Positions 16,327 to 24,943 are shown, counted from the stretch's first letter. The stretch is DNA of 35,143 bases from Candidatus Omnitrophota bacterium (GCA_903901225.1 CAIUQE010000047.1:1-35143); one strand, 5' to 3'. A program made the numbers and translations. The notes: a model not told the origin generated them from the sequence alone.

Positions 16327-16809
16327 TTACAGCAAATTCTCCACGCTCGTGCCGTTACCGACATTCGCAAGGCTGAACACCAGCGCCCCCTCATCAACAT
16401 ACGCGATGGACAAAACTTCTTTATCCGACATTATCCCGGCCTGCGGCCCCCGGGCCACAAGAGGGACCGCCACAACCAGAAGGACGATCAATGCCGAGGC
16501 AAAACTCCCGTAGACGAACGTCGGACGCGATCCCCACACCACATCTTCCCACCAGGCCGTGACCTTTTCCCCTATAGAAAGCGGCCGCGCTTCGATCTGC
16601 TGACGGATATTTTCCCAAACCTCCGGCGGCGGCAGCACGGGCACCGCGGAGACCGCGAGTTCCGCGTCAACCGCGCGCACGGCTGACAAAAATTCACGGC
16701 AGGAAGGGCAAGCCGACAGATGGCTGTCGACCGGCGCCTTTTTATGCGCCGGCAATTCGTCATCCACAAAATCAGCCAGCAATATCGCGCGTATATCAGC
16801 ACATTTCAT
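16327..16809 (-). CDS. Zinc-binding membrane anti-sigma factor
   Basis: 160 residues. The N-terminal domain carries the ZAS/zf-HC2 pattern HxxxCxxC (H30, C34, C37) with C3 near the start. A proline-rich linker (54-63) leads to one membrane helix (about 97-119) and a short extracytoplasmic tail of about 40 residues. Such proteins hold an ECF sigma factor at the membrane until a periplasmic signal triggers release. Its ATG overlaps the stop of the sigma factor gene (ATGA), as expected for a cognate pair made in balance. The tail is too short for a large sensor domain, so proteolysis or the Spy-like neighbour may provide the signal (inference). Confidence 0.9.
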   Translation of the reverse strand: MKCADIRAILLADFVDDELPAHKKAPVDSHLSACPSCREFLSAVRAVDAELAVSAVPVLPPPEVWENIRQQIEARPLSIGEKVTAWWEDVVWGSRPTFVYGSFASALIVLLVVAVPLVARGPQAGIMSDKEVLSIAYVDEGALVFSLANVGNGTSVENLL

Positions 16810-17354
16810 AACCCACCTCGTTTTTCTTCATTCACGCTGATCAGTGTCTGCCTCGCCCGCTTGAGCCTGGATCTAACGGTATTCAAATTGATGTTCAGGG
16901 CGCGCGCTATCTGTTCATAGCTCAACCCTTCCTGCGCCCGCAGGACCAGGCACGCCCTCTGGTCGGAGTTCAAATGCCCCAGCAGGCGGCTGATCTCGTC
17001 CAGGCGGGATTCTTTTTCAATATTCTCCCGCTGGTCATGGCGCGGGTCCTGGGGGTCGAACCCTTCCTCCCAGGGCACCTCATGCTGCCGCCTTCCCTTG
17101 ATCGCGTTCAAAGAACAGTTCATGGTGATACGGTAGAGCCACGTTCTTAATGACGACCTTCCCGCGAAACTCCCCAGATGCCGGTGCGCGGACAGGAACA
17201 CCTGCTGTGTCACTTCCTGGGCATCTTCGGCGCTGCGCGTGACACGGATGGCGACCCGGTAAACCATGCCCGCGTAATGCCGGTAGATCATTTCGAAAGC
17301 CGCGGTATCATGGCCCAGCGCGCGGCGTATCACATCGTCATCAATATCCTTCAT
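16806..17354 (-). CDS. ECF-type RNA polymerase sigma factor
   Basis: 182 residues with the two core regions of ECF sigma factors. Sigma-2 (about 15-85) includes AEDAQEVTQQVFLSA and the WLYRI(T)MN motif. Sigma-4 (about 120-173) has the LSYEQIARALNINLNTVRSRL helix-turn-helix. It should direct transcription of an envelope-stress regulon. AGGAG lies six bases before the ATG at 17354. Directly upstream is a sequence that matches the sigma-E type promoter, which suggests autoregulation. It is followed by its anti-sigma factor with a 4-base overlap. Confidence 0.95.
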   Translation of the reverse strand: MKDIDDDVIRRALGHDTAAFEMIYRHYAGMVYRVAIRVTRSAEDAQEVTQQVFLSAHRHLGSFAGRSSLRTWLYRITMNCSLNAIKGRRQHEVPWEEGFDPQDPRHDQRENIEKESRLDEISRLLGHLNSDQRACLVLRAQEGLSYEQIARALNINLNTVRSRLKRARQTLISVNEEKRGGL

Positions 17355-17370
17355 CCTCTGCTCCTACCAT

Positions 17371-17399
17371 TTAGACAGCGACAAAAATGAAAAAGTTCC
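17371..17399 (-). promoter_or_regulatory. Sigma-E type (ECF) promoter of the stress/efflux operon
   Basis: The minus strand reads GGAACTT (17393-17399), 16 bases, then GTCTAA (17371-17376). This is essentially the E. coli sigma-E consensus in both boxes and spacing. The transcript would start near 17364, just before the AGGAG site of the sigma gene. Confidence 0.8.
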
Positions 17400-17459
17400 C
17401 GCAAGCCCGCATTTTTCACGCGCGCCGAACCCATGCCTCATGTTTTCGGGGAAAAAAGA

Positions 17460-18536
17460 TCAGGAAGCAACCGCGCCAACGCCGAATTTTGCCGTAAATG
17501 ATACCTTGTCGATCGCTTTCATGAAAGCAGCTTCCTTGGAAACCTGCCCGTTGCGGACAAGCTCGCCGAGGCATTCATCCATCTGGATCATGCCCATCGC
17601 GCGGTTGGTCTGGATCTCGGAAACCAGCTTGGACGCGTCCCCATCCGCCACGATCGCGCTCAACGCAATGCTGCGCAAAAGGACCTCATAGGCGGCAAAA
17701 CGCCGGGTACCGTCCGCGCTCCTTACCAGCTGCTGCGACACGACCCCCTGCAGCGTGTTGGCCAGGATCGTGCGGACCTGGCTCTTCTGGTCCATGGGGA
17801 AAATATCCACCACGCGGTCGATGGTCTTGGCCGCCGAATTAGTATGCAGGGTGCCGAACACGAGGATACCCATTTGCGCCGCGGTGAGCGCGAGCATGGT
17901 GGTCTCGCGGTCGCGCATTTCGCCCACCAGGATGATCTCGGCGTCGCTCTTGATGGCGCTGGAAAGCCCCGATGAAAAAGACAGCGTGTCGAGGCCCACC
18001 TCGCGGTGCAGGATCACGCTTTTCTGATTCACATGCACGAACTCAACAGGCTCTTCAATGGTCACGATCTTCTTGAACCTGCTGGTATTGATATGGTCGA
18101 TGAGCGCGGCCAGCGTTGTCGATTTCCCGCTACCGGTCGGGCCCGTGATCAGCACCAGGCCTGAATGCAGATCGGCCAGCTTCTTGAGGGTGTCGGGCAT
18201 GCCCAATTGTTCCAACGTCAAGACCTTTGACGGGATAAGACGGAAAACAGCGCCCAAACCGAAGAAATGAAAGTAATAATTCACGCGGAAACGCTCTCCG
18301 GTGGCCAAGGCGTACGCGAAATCGACATCTCCCGTATGCTGAAAGCGCTCCCAGGCATCGGGTGACGCGATCTCGCCGAGCAACGCATTCATGGCCTCCT
18401 GGGTCAGGACAACCTCACCCTCAATGGGGCAAAGGTCTCCGTGCAGGCGTATTTTCGGGAACTGCCCCTGTTCCAGGTGAAGGTCAGAACCTTTGAGGGC
18501 GATCATCTTGTGAAAAAAGGCGTCCAGCTTAGGCAC
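17460..18536 (-). CDS. PilT/PilU-like type IV pilus ATPase
   Basis: 358 residues, the size of a PilT retraction ATPase. An N-terminal PAS-like domain (1-100) is followed by Walker A GPTGSGKS (132-139), the Asp box IVTIEEPVEF (157-166), Walker B AEIILVGEMRD (199-209) and the His box FGTLHTNSA (227-235). It should form a hexamer that powers pilus retraction or twitching. The AIRNLIRE-like C-terminal element of PilT is poorly kept (SKLVSEIQTNRAMGMIQMD). A GTG at 18536 has GGAGG five bases upstream; an ATG at 18548 is the alternative. It overlaps the end of the other PilT-like gene, so the two are co-expressed. No pilus assembly genes are in the window. Confidence 0.9.
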   Translation of the reverse strand: MPKLDAFFHKMIALKGSDLHLEQGQFPKIRLHGDLCPIEGEVVLTQEAMNALLGEIASPDAWERFQHTGDVDFAYALATGERFRVNYYFHFFGLGAVFRLIPSKVLTLEQLGMPDTLKKLADLHSGLVLITGPTGSGKSTTLAALIDHINTSRFKKIVTIEEPVEFVHVNQKSVILHREVGLDTLSFSSGLSSAIKSDAEIILVGEMRDRETTMLALTAAQMGILVFGTLHTNSAAKTIDRVVDIFPMDQKSQVRTILANTLQGVVSQQLVRSADGTRRFAAYEVLLRSIALSAIVADGDASKLVSEIQTNRAMGMIQMDECLGELVRNGQVSKEAAFMKAIDKVSFTAKFGVGAVAS

Positions 18537-19731
18537 GGAGCCCTCCATCGGCGCCGGTATTAGCTCCGGCACCGCCAGTCGCCGCGGCATACGGCGTGAA
18601 TATCTTGGCGTCAGTGGCCCGGAACATAGCCTCTTCGGCACTGATGACTTTCGCTTTTACCAGTTCCAGCATCGAATAATCCAGAAGGACCATCCCGGCG
18701 CTCTTACCCGTGGCCATGACATTGTTGAGCATGCGCGCGCGGCCGGCCTTGATGAGTGAAGACACCGCCGGTGTCACGATCAGGACCTCGTAAGCCGGCA
18801 CCAACCCGGTACCGTCAAGCCTTGGGATGAGCTGCTGGCAGATGACGCCGCGCAGGGATTCGGCGAGCATGTTGCGGATAATAGGCTGTTCATTAGGCGA
18901 AAAAGAATTGATGAGCGAGCTGATGGTCTGGGACGCGTCGTTGGTGTTCATCGTGCAAATAACAAGATGCCCCGTCTCGGCAGCCGTGACCGCGAGCTGG
19001 ATCATTTCAAGGTCCCTCAACTCGCTGACCACGATAATGTCGGGATCTTCACGCAGGGCGGCCCGCAGGGCGTTGGCCGCGGATAATGTGTGGGTATTGA
19101 TCGCCCGCTGGCTGATCTGGCACCTCTTGGCCTTAAAGACGACCTCAACGGGATTCTCGATGGTGATGATATGCGCGTCTTGCGTCTGGTTGATCTGCTC
19201 GATGAGCGTGGCCAGTGTGCTGGTCTTGCCGCATCCGGCCGGCCCCGCGACAAGCACCAACCCCTGCGCCCATTTTGTCAGGCCCAGGCACGAGGAGGGC
19301 ATGAGCGACTGCTCGAAGGTGCGGATATGCATATCGACCAGGCGCGCGGCCATGTCCCACCCGAAACGCTGGCGCGTGACGGTCATGCGAAAACGCCCGG
19401 CGCCGGGGATCACATGGATATATTCGGCATCGCCCGTCAGCTTGGCCTGTTCCCATTTCCGGGGCGGCATCGCCACCTGCAGCATAACCGCTATCTGCTC
19501 ACCGTTAAAACGCTCTTCCGTGACGGCCTTGAAAACACCGTACTTGCGGAACATGACGGGCGCGCCGCTGCAAATATGGACATCGGACGCCTTATCGCCG
19601 CGGGCGAAGACCAGGACCTCGTTGAGCGTAAGCCCGGTAACGACCTTTGGAGGACACAAGACCTGGCACGCACCCTCACCCGTTTCTTCAAGGGACCTTT
19701 CCGGAAGTATCGTTTTTTCTTCGACCAGCAT
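18529..19731 (-). CDS. Divergent PilT-like ATPase
   Basis: 400 residues. An N-terminal extension of about 30 residues precedes the usual N-domain, then Walker A GPAGCGKT (163-170), an Asp box IITIENPVE (188-196) and Walker B DIIVVSELRD (231-240). At the His box the usual LHTNSA reads MNTNDA, so the histidine is Asn (N262). ATP binding should be intact, but hydrolysis or intersubunit coupling may be changed. The C-terminus ends in an Ala/Gly-rich tail. The ATG at 19731 has a GAGG site 9 bases upstream; an in-frame GTG at 19758 is possible. Tandem placement with a more canonical PilT resembles PilT/PilU pairs, in which one partner depends on the other. Confidence 0.87.
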   Translation of the reverse strand: MLVEEKTILPERSLEETGEGACQVLCPPKVVTGLTLNEVLVFARGDKASDVHICSGAPVMFRKYGVFKAVTEERFNGEQIAVMLQVAMPPRKWEQAKLTGDAEYIHVIPGAGRFRMTVTRQRFGWDMAARLVDMHIRTFEQSLMPSSCLGLTKWAQGLVLVAGPAGCGKTSTLATLIEQINQTQDAHIITIENPVEVVFKAKRCQISQRAINTHTLSAANALRAALREDPDIIVVSELRDLEMIQLAVTAAETGHLVICTMNTNDASQTISSLINSFSPNEQPIIRNMLAESLRGVICQQLIPRLDGTGLVPAYEVLIVTPAVSSLIKAGRARMLNNVMATGKSAGMVLLDYSMLELVKAKVISAEEAMFRATDAKIFTPYAAATGGAGANTGADGGLRA

Positions 19732-19778
19732 ACACCGCAACCTCACATGCAGATCCACATCACCGGCTCAAGAACGCA

Positions 19779-20936
19779 TTATAACACAATATCTACGGAC
19801 AACTTCCAGGCCGCACGAAGTTCTTCGCGGTGGACGATCAAGAGCCGCATGTAATCCAGTTCCAACGCGATCATCTCCTCATCCTTCTTGCGCAGCCACT
19901 CCGAGAGCCAGGCGAAGCGCAGGGCCACGACGAATCCGACAAAGGACCGCCAGCTTTGTGCCGCGAAGACTCCCTCTTCCCGCAGCCGCCCGATAAAAGC
20001 GAGGACCAAAGGGCCCGTCAGGCTGGAAGGATGCTCCATCCCGAGGCAACCGACCATATTCGCCGCGTCGTAGATCTCGGGTTTTATCCCCAAAAATTCC
20101 CAGTCGATCACGGCCCGGATGTCATCCTTCCCCCAGACGATATTCAACGGATGAAAATCGCCATGGCAGAACGCGACCGGAAGATCGTCATGGACTGCCA
20201 TGAACTCCTGTTCCAGAAAAGCCAGGACCTCACGGACCTGGGGAACCAACCGCGGCTGGTGCCGTTGGACCTGCGCCTCCAGCTTGCGAATATACCCTTT
20301 GATCGAAAAAACTTCGTCGCCGGAGAACGCCGGCATCCCCCTCGCCTTATCCCTGAGGGCCTTGAGGAAGGACGCAAGGACATCGCCGCGCCAGGCCTCG
20401 TAAAGATACGTTTCCCGGTCGAGGCGCACGCCCGGCGTGAACGGGACCACCTGCCAGAGGTCTTCGCCGTGTTTGACAAGGGACTGACCCTCCCGGTCGC
20501 GGCAATAAGGGACGATCGCCGGCAAACCTCTTTCCGACAACAACGCCAATGTCCTGATGATCTTCATTTTGGTGTGGAAAACCGCGGGATCGACCTGTTC
20601 GACGATAAAAAGAAAGCCCCTGTCATCCTCGACGACGGCCCTGAAAACGGTCCGTTCGGGGCTGCCTTCAGGCGTCAGATGGGGCCGCAGAGACCGGTAA
20701 GTTATTCCCCAGTGAGCAAGGACCTGACGAAGTTCCTCCGCGCCATGCGCGGCGCGCGGCCCGCCGGGAACGAGCCTAGTTCCGGAGCCTAACTCGGCTC
20801 CTTTGAGGACCGACCTGGCAAAAGCCAACCCCTTGTCGCACTGGTTGCCCCTGATCTCCACAGCTCCATCAGAGCGGCTATGCCGGGAAAGGTGGCATCC
20901 ATTGGGGCACATCAGGCAGATGAAGTCGCGCGGCAA
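19779..20936 (-). CDS. Fusion of a DUF1667-like Cys domain with an APH-type kinase
   Basis: 385 residues with two parts. Residues 4-45 have the pattern ICLMCPNGCHL...GNQCDKGLAFA (C7, C10, C14, C33), which matches DUF1667-type metal or Fe-S binding domains. Residues about 75-370 are an aminoglycoside phosphotransferase/choline kinase fold with the catalytic loop CHGDFHPLN (D260, N265) and metal-binding VIDWE (D278). It probably phosphorylates a small hydroxylated molecule, but the substrate cannot be read from sequence. The start is a TTG at 20936, just after the TAG of the upstream gene. The next in-frame ATG (20912) would remove C7 and break the cysteine motif, so TTG is preferred. Antibiotic resistance is only one possibility; a cell-envelope or sugar kinase role is equally likely. 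Confidence 0.8.
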   Translation of the reverse strand: MPRDFICLMCPNGCHLSRHSRSDGAVEIRGNQCDKGLAFARSVLKGAELGSGTRLVPGGPRAAHGAEELRQVLAHWGITYRSLRPHLTPEGSPERTVFRAVVEDDRGFLFIVEQVDPAVFHTKMKIIRTLALLSERGLPAIVPYCRDREGQSLVKHGEDLWQVVPFTPGVRLDRETYLYEAWRGDVLASFLKALRDKARGMPAFSGDEVFSIKGYIRKLEAQVQRHQPRLVPQVREVLAFLEQEFMAVHDDLPVAFCHGDFHPLNIVWGKDDIRAVIDWEFLGIKPEIYDAANMVGCLGMEHPSSLTGPLVLAFIGRLREEGVFAAQSWRSFVGFVVALRFAWLSEWLRKKDEEMIALELDYMRLLIVHREELRAAWKLSVDIVL

Positions 20937-20938
20937 GG

Positions 20939-21631
20939 CTAGTCTCTTTCGAGATGTTCGTCAACGTAAGCGGCCAGGAGTTCGGCCACTTTACCCGGAG
21001 GCGGAACCGTAAAATAATGGTCGATCACGGCGTGCCCCAGTTCATGGGCAACAATGGAATCAATGATGTCCTGCTCCGAAGAAAAGATCGTGCGCAGGTC
21101 ATGCGCGTAGAATGATTTGTAGTCTTCCCGGGAATGGGTCAGATTGGCGCACTGGTCCTGAAGTTCTTTGCGGGTCCGTAGGACCTTAAGGTCGACCCTG
21201 GCGATCATCGGCTTCATGCCCAGGACATCCTCGACGCGCATGAGCATGAACTGCAGCCGGGCGCTGATGCGGCTTTCCACCGGATAGGACGGGTTGACGA
21301 AAAGGTCACGGTATTGGGGCGCCACCGGCAGGTCGCGGGTCCGCAACCTGGCTTCGATCTTGCGCAGGTTCGTCCCGGGCAGATAATAAAGATTGACCGT
21401 GTTGCCCTTGACCTCCAGGAATCCCTCTATGTCCGCCGGAACGACCACAGCCTGGACCGCAGCCTGGGGCTGAAGCCCGACCGTGGCGGAAAGCGTGGCG
21501 GAGGGCTCGCCGCTGTTAACAGCAGCAGGCACGGGACGCCGGAGCTCCGCGCCATGGCCGGCGCACGCCAGGGACAACATCATGGCCCCTAAGCACAAAA
21601 AGAACAAGCGTTCCCTAGACCTGGTAAGCAT
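20939..21631 (-). CDS. Secreted HExxH zinc metallopeptidase-like protein
   Basis: 230 residues with an N-terminal hydrophobic export signal (9-25). A cysteine at C23 could be a lipidation site, but the lipobox is poor. The zinc-binding motif AHELGHAVIDH (HExxH at 196-200) lies near the C-terminus, followed by a helix with E217 and a YVDEHLE segment that may supply a third ligand. Residues 70-190 do not match a family I recognise. The ATG has AGAAGG six bases upstream and overlaps the end of the HAMP protein gene by 17 bases. It is probably a periplasmic or surface protease; activity is unproven. Confidence 0.75.
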   Translation of the reverse strand: MLTRSRERLFFLCLGAMMLSLACAGHGAELRRPVPAAVNSGEPSATLSATVGLQPQAAVQAVVVPADIEGFLEVKGNTVNLYYLPGTNLRKIEARLRTRDLPVAPQYRDLFVNPSYPVESRISARLQFMLMRVEDVLGMKPMIARVDLKVLRTRKELQDQCANLTHSREDYKSFYAHDLRTIFSSEQDIIDSIVAHELGHAVIDHYFTVPPPGKVAELLAAYVDEHLERD

Positions 21632-22172
21632 CCAAAACCTTCTTGATATTCTTCAGTCGTTCCTTCAGGGGCATCGCAAGCCCATCGGAACTCTTCCCGA
21701 GTGCTTCGGTCTCGGCCTTGAGGACGGTGATATCCTGCTGGACCCTGCGCGCCATTTCATTGAGCGCGAGCGCCAGGGGCTTCATTTCGTCGTGGTCGCG
21801 CAGGCGGAATATCTGCTTCAGGTTGCCGGCATGCATGCTCAGGACATCCTTATGCAGGCGGTAAACCGGCCCCGCGATGCGGTGTGAGACATAAAGCGCC
21901 ATAAACACCGTGGCGAGCCCCACCACCAGAATCACCACCAGGGAACTCAAAAGGAGCCCGGGCAGGATAAAATCCGTCGTGCTCATGACCTTCAGTCGCG
22001 AATTGATGAAAACGGTCGTCAACGTGCGCCCGCAAAAGAAATAAACGATCCCGCCCGTCACCACCGAACCGATAGCGACCATGGCAAAAAACCTGGCAAT
22101 GAATTTGTTCTGGAAATCCCTGTCGACGATAAGAATCTTGCGGCGGTTAGCCCATGCCCCATTATCTGCCAT
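21615..22172 (-). CDS. Two-helix membrane HAMP-domain protein without output domain
   Basis: 185 residues. Membrane segments at about 26-47 and 67-96 flank a periplasmic loop of only about 20 residues. A HAMP domain (about 95-147) with the SHRIAGPVYRLH motif and a coiled coil follow, and the protein ends without kinase, cyclase or methyl-accepting domain. Such short HAMP proteins occur in deltaproteobacteria and related phyla and may pass signals by contact. The ATG at 22172 is preceded by AGGGGG at 5-6 bases; upstream in-frame codons are not protein-like. It overlaps the PpiC-like gene by 11 bases and the metallopeptidase gene by 17, so the three form one translation unit. Confidence 0.82.
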   Translation of the reverse strand: MADNGAWANRRKILIVDRDFQNKFIARFFAMVAIGSVVTGGIVYFFCGRTLTTVFINSRLKVMSTTDFILPGLLLSSLVVILVVGLATVFMALYVSHRIAGPVYRLHKDVLSMHAGNLKQIFRLRDHDEMKPLALALNEMARRVQQDITVLKAETEALGKSSDGLAMPLKERLKNIKKVLDAYQV

Positions 22173-23010
22173 CACGGCCCCCTTCCTGCGTTTGCCCGAG
22201 ATCCACACGATCGATCGCCGACTGGTCCCTGACAACGATCGCCTTCGCCCGCAATCCGGCGATCCAACGGTCCATCAACCCCTGGACGGCTTGCGCGGTG
22301 AAGCGCTTGCGCAAGGCACCCCGCATCTCCGCGAAAGGTTTCTGCGGCAGCGGTTCTTTCGCCATGACCTTCACCACCGACCAGCCATCTTCGGGGGTGA
22401 AGAACGGACGGCTCACCCCGCCAACCTTCAGAGGCCATACGGCATCTTCCATGCCCCACGAGAGGTCACCCGACAACCACCAGCCCGTGTCCTGGCGCAC
22501 AAGCCTGGCGCCAAGCTTTTTAACAGCCTCCTCAAAATCCTCACCCGCGCTGGATAATTCCCTGGCCGCGGCCTCGTCAGCAACAAAAACGCTCGTCAAT
22601 TCAAGCTGCACGCCCGAACGGTCATACAGCTCGCGCAATTTGGCGTCCGTGATACCGGCGGCATCCATGATCTGTTTGTTCCTTTTCTGAATGACCGCTT
22701 TCAGCAAAGCCTGGCGCCAGTAACCCTCAACCTCGGCAAGAAATTCAGACTGCTTGTCAAAATTAAGTTTTTGCGCCTCCTCAAGGAGCAGCTGATTGGC
22801 GATCATCTCATCAAGCACCTTTTCTTTGACCATCGCGGGCGTAAGGCCGGGATAATTTCGAAAGCCGGCCGGCGCCGCGTCGAGCGCGCGCCTGAACTCG
22901 TCAGCCGTGATCATGTAATTGTTAACCCGCGCCACAACATCCTTGGGCAAAGCCTGAGGCTGGCCGCATCCGGCGCACAGCAACATGGCTATAACCAACA
23001 GTCTTCGCAT
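22162..23010 (-). CDS. SurA/PpiC-like peptidyl-prolyl isomerase lipoprotein
   Basis: 282 residues. The start MRRLLVIAMLLCAGCG suggests a lipoprotein processed at C15. Residues about 22-130 form a SurA-N-like helical chaperone region (VVARVNNYMITADEF, then MIANQLLLEEAQKL). Residues about 135-245 resemble a parvulin rotamase (DTGWWLSGDLSW, then VGGVSRPFFTPEDGWSVVKV). It likely assists folding or export of envelope proteins. GGAGAC lies five bases before the ATG, and a TATAAT box is 25 bases further up. It is first in a three-gene overlapping unit. Confidence 0.87.
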   Translation of the reverse strand: MRRLLVIAMLLCAGCGQPQALPKDVVARVNNYMITADEFRRALDAAPAGFRNYPGLTPAMVKEKVLDEMIANQLLLEEAQKLNFDKQSEFLAEVEGYWRQALLKAVIQKRNKQIMDAAGITDAKLRELYDRSGVQLELTSVFVADEAAARELSSAGEDFEEAVKKLGARLVRQDTGWWLSGDLSWGMEDAVWPLKVGGVSRPFFTPEDGWSVVKVMAKEPLPQKPFAEMRGALRKRFTAQAVQGLMDRWIAGLRAKAIVVRDQSAIDRVDLGQTQEGGRDGR

Positions 23011-23034
23011 AATAAGTCTCCTTTATTGTTCCTT

Positions 23035-23040
23035 ATTATA
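23035..23040 (-). promoter_or_regulatory. Probable -10 box for the PpiC-like operon
   Basis: A perfect TATAAT on the minus strand lies 25 bases upstream of the ATG. I find no good -35 hexamer at 16-18 bases. A small imperfect palindrome, ACACGGCTGTGT, lies just above and could be an activator site. Confidence 0.45.
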
Positions 23041-23094
23041 CCCACACAGCCGTGTCTGAGAAAGCAAATATCCAAAATCAGGAAGCCGGTAAAA

Positions 23095-24943
23095 CTAGCT
23101 GTTTCCCGTCTCAACGATCTCGTTGAGGATACGGATAACAGCAGGTTCGTCCATGCAACGCGCGGCATGATGCAGGCGCCTGAGGTCGCGATGCAGGACC
23201 GCCCTGTTGAATTTGACGCCGCTGTGGCTCATGAAGATCTTCTCGTTTTTCGTCACAGCGTCAACCTCCTTGTCGAGCAGCAGTTCCTCTTCAAGCTTTT
23301 CGCCGGGTCGCAGGCCGGTGAATTTTATGTCGATATCCCCGCCGAGCCTCATCCCCGAGAACGCAATCAGGTTCTTAGCCAGGTCGACGACCTTGATCTG
23401 CTCTCCCATATCCAGGATGAACAACTCGCCGCCCTTGCCCAGGGCCCCCGGCCTGGAGCACAAGCATGCACGCTTCCCTGATGCTCATGAAATAACGCTT
23501 CACATCAGGGTGCGTCACGGTGACCGGGCCGCCGTTCTCGATCTGCGCCTTGAACAGCGGCACGACCGAGCCCGCGGAACCAAGCACATTGCCGAAGCGC
23601 ACGGCCATGAACCGCGTCTTGCTGCGGATCGCGCGCGCCTGCAGGACCATTTCGGCCACCCGCTTGGACCTGCCCATGATATTCGCCGGATTGACCGCCT
23701 TGTCCGTCGATATCATGACGAAGCGTTCAACGCCGTAATGATGGCTGGCATAGATCATGTTGCGCGTGCCAAAAATATTGTTCTTCACCGCCGCCACGGG
23801 GCTGTCTTCCATCAGCGGCACATGCTTGTGCGCCGCCGCGTGAAAAACAACCTGCGGACAGGCGCGGGTGAACATGTGTTTGAGCAGCCCAACGTCGCGG
23901 ACATCGCCGACGATACTGCGCACGGACAGCCCGGGGTATTTGTCGCGCAATTCCAGCAGAAGGAAATATAGGGAATTCTCGTAGTGGTCGAACAGGAGAA
24001 GCTCTTTAGGCTGGAACGACGCCACCTGGCGCGCGATCTCTGAACCGATCGAACCGCCCGCGCCCGTCACCAGCACGACCCTCCCCCTGATATACCGAAA
24101 AATATCGTCCGTCTGCGTGTACACGGCCTCGCGGCCCAAAAGGTCCTCCGGACGAACCTCGCGCGCCTTGAGCACCATCTCACCGCTGATGATCTTGTCC
24201 AGCCCCGGCACGACCCTGACTTTGGCCGTCGTCTGTTCACAGTATGCCAAAACCCCGCGCACGGTCTCACCCGTTGCTGAAGGGATCGCAAGAATGATCT
24301 CGTCGACCTTGAGGTCGGCGGCCAGGCGCGGGATATCATGCCGGAGCCCAAGGATACCGACCCCGTTGATAAACTCGTTCATCTTGCTGCGATCATCGTC
24401 TACAAACGCCACGACCCGCCCCATGCTCGGGTTACGGTTGATCTCATTGAGCAGCAAAAACCCCGCCTCGCCAGCGCCGACGATCAGGATATTATGGTCA
24501 CGCCGCTGCCCCTGACGACGACGATGCCTGAATTCCTTGAAAATACGGACCGCGAACCTCATTCCCGCCATGAACATGACGCACAGGACAAGGTCAAAGA
24601 TCACCACGCTGCGCGGGAACCCCGTCAACCCAAAAAGGATCCTGGCGATAACAACAAAAATCGCCGTTGCCAGCACGTTAGCCAGGAGGATATTCCAGAT
24701 ATCGTTGGAATCAACGAACTTCCACATCCCCGCGAAAAGCCCGAAGTAATAGAACAGCGTCATCTTGACCGGCATATAAATGGTCAGCCCGATAATAAGC
24801 ACGGGAAAATACCGCGCAGGAATGCTGAATTCGAACCTCAACGCGAAAGCGGCAAGCAACGACGCCACAACAAGCGCCATATGCGCCAGCACGATCAGCG
24901 GCCGGCGTAAATCCAGGATCAGGTCCAATGTTCTTTGTTTCAT
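23095..24943 (-). pseudogene. CapD/WbpM-like membrane nucleotide-sugar 4,6-dehydratase, frameshifted
   Basis: The full-length protein would have about 615 residues, normal for this family. Four N-terminal membrane helices (about 15-130) precede a first nucleotide-binding domain with GAGEAG (156-161). A catalytic SDR domain follows with GAGGSIG (294-300), STDKAVNPANIMGRSK and Met423 in place of the SDR tyrosine, as in WbpM/PglF-type UDP-GlcNAc 4,6-dehydratases. After residue 499 the frame is lost; from 23444 downward the family sequence continues in another frame (ALGKGGELFILDMG to the stop at 23095). One G too many in a run of five (23445-23449) explains it. As read, the first frame stops at 23375 with 522 residues. 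The enzyme would start synthesis of a modified sugar for the polysaccharide cluster. Confidence 0.85.
23445..23449 (-). other. Single-base frameshift in a G5 run
   Basis: On the minus strand GCC-GGG-G-GCC-CTG joins the two frames of the dehydratase; removing one G gives A-G-A-L-G-K, the expected family sequence. It could be a sequencing or assembly indel, a true mutation, phase variation or programmed slippage. Confidence 0.8.

Noticed and set aside
19779..20936. Calling the APH-fold kinase an aminoglycoside resistance gene.
   Set aside because: The catalytic loop is shared by choline, homoserine, methylthioribose and other kinases; neither the sequence nor the neighbours point to antibiotic resistance.
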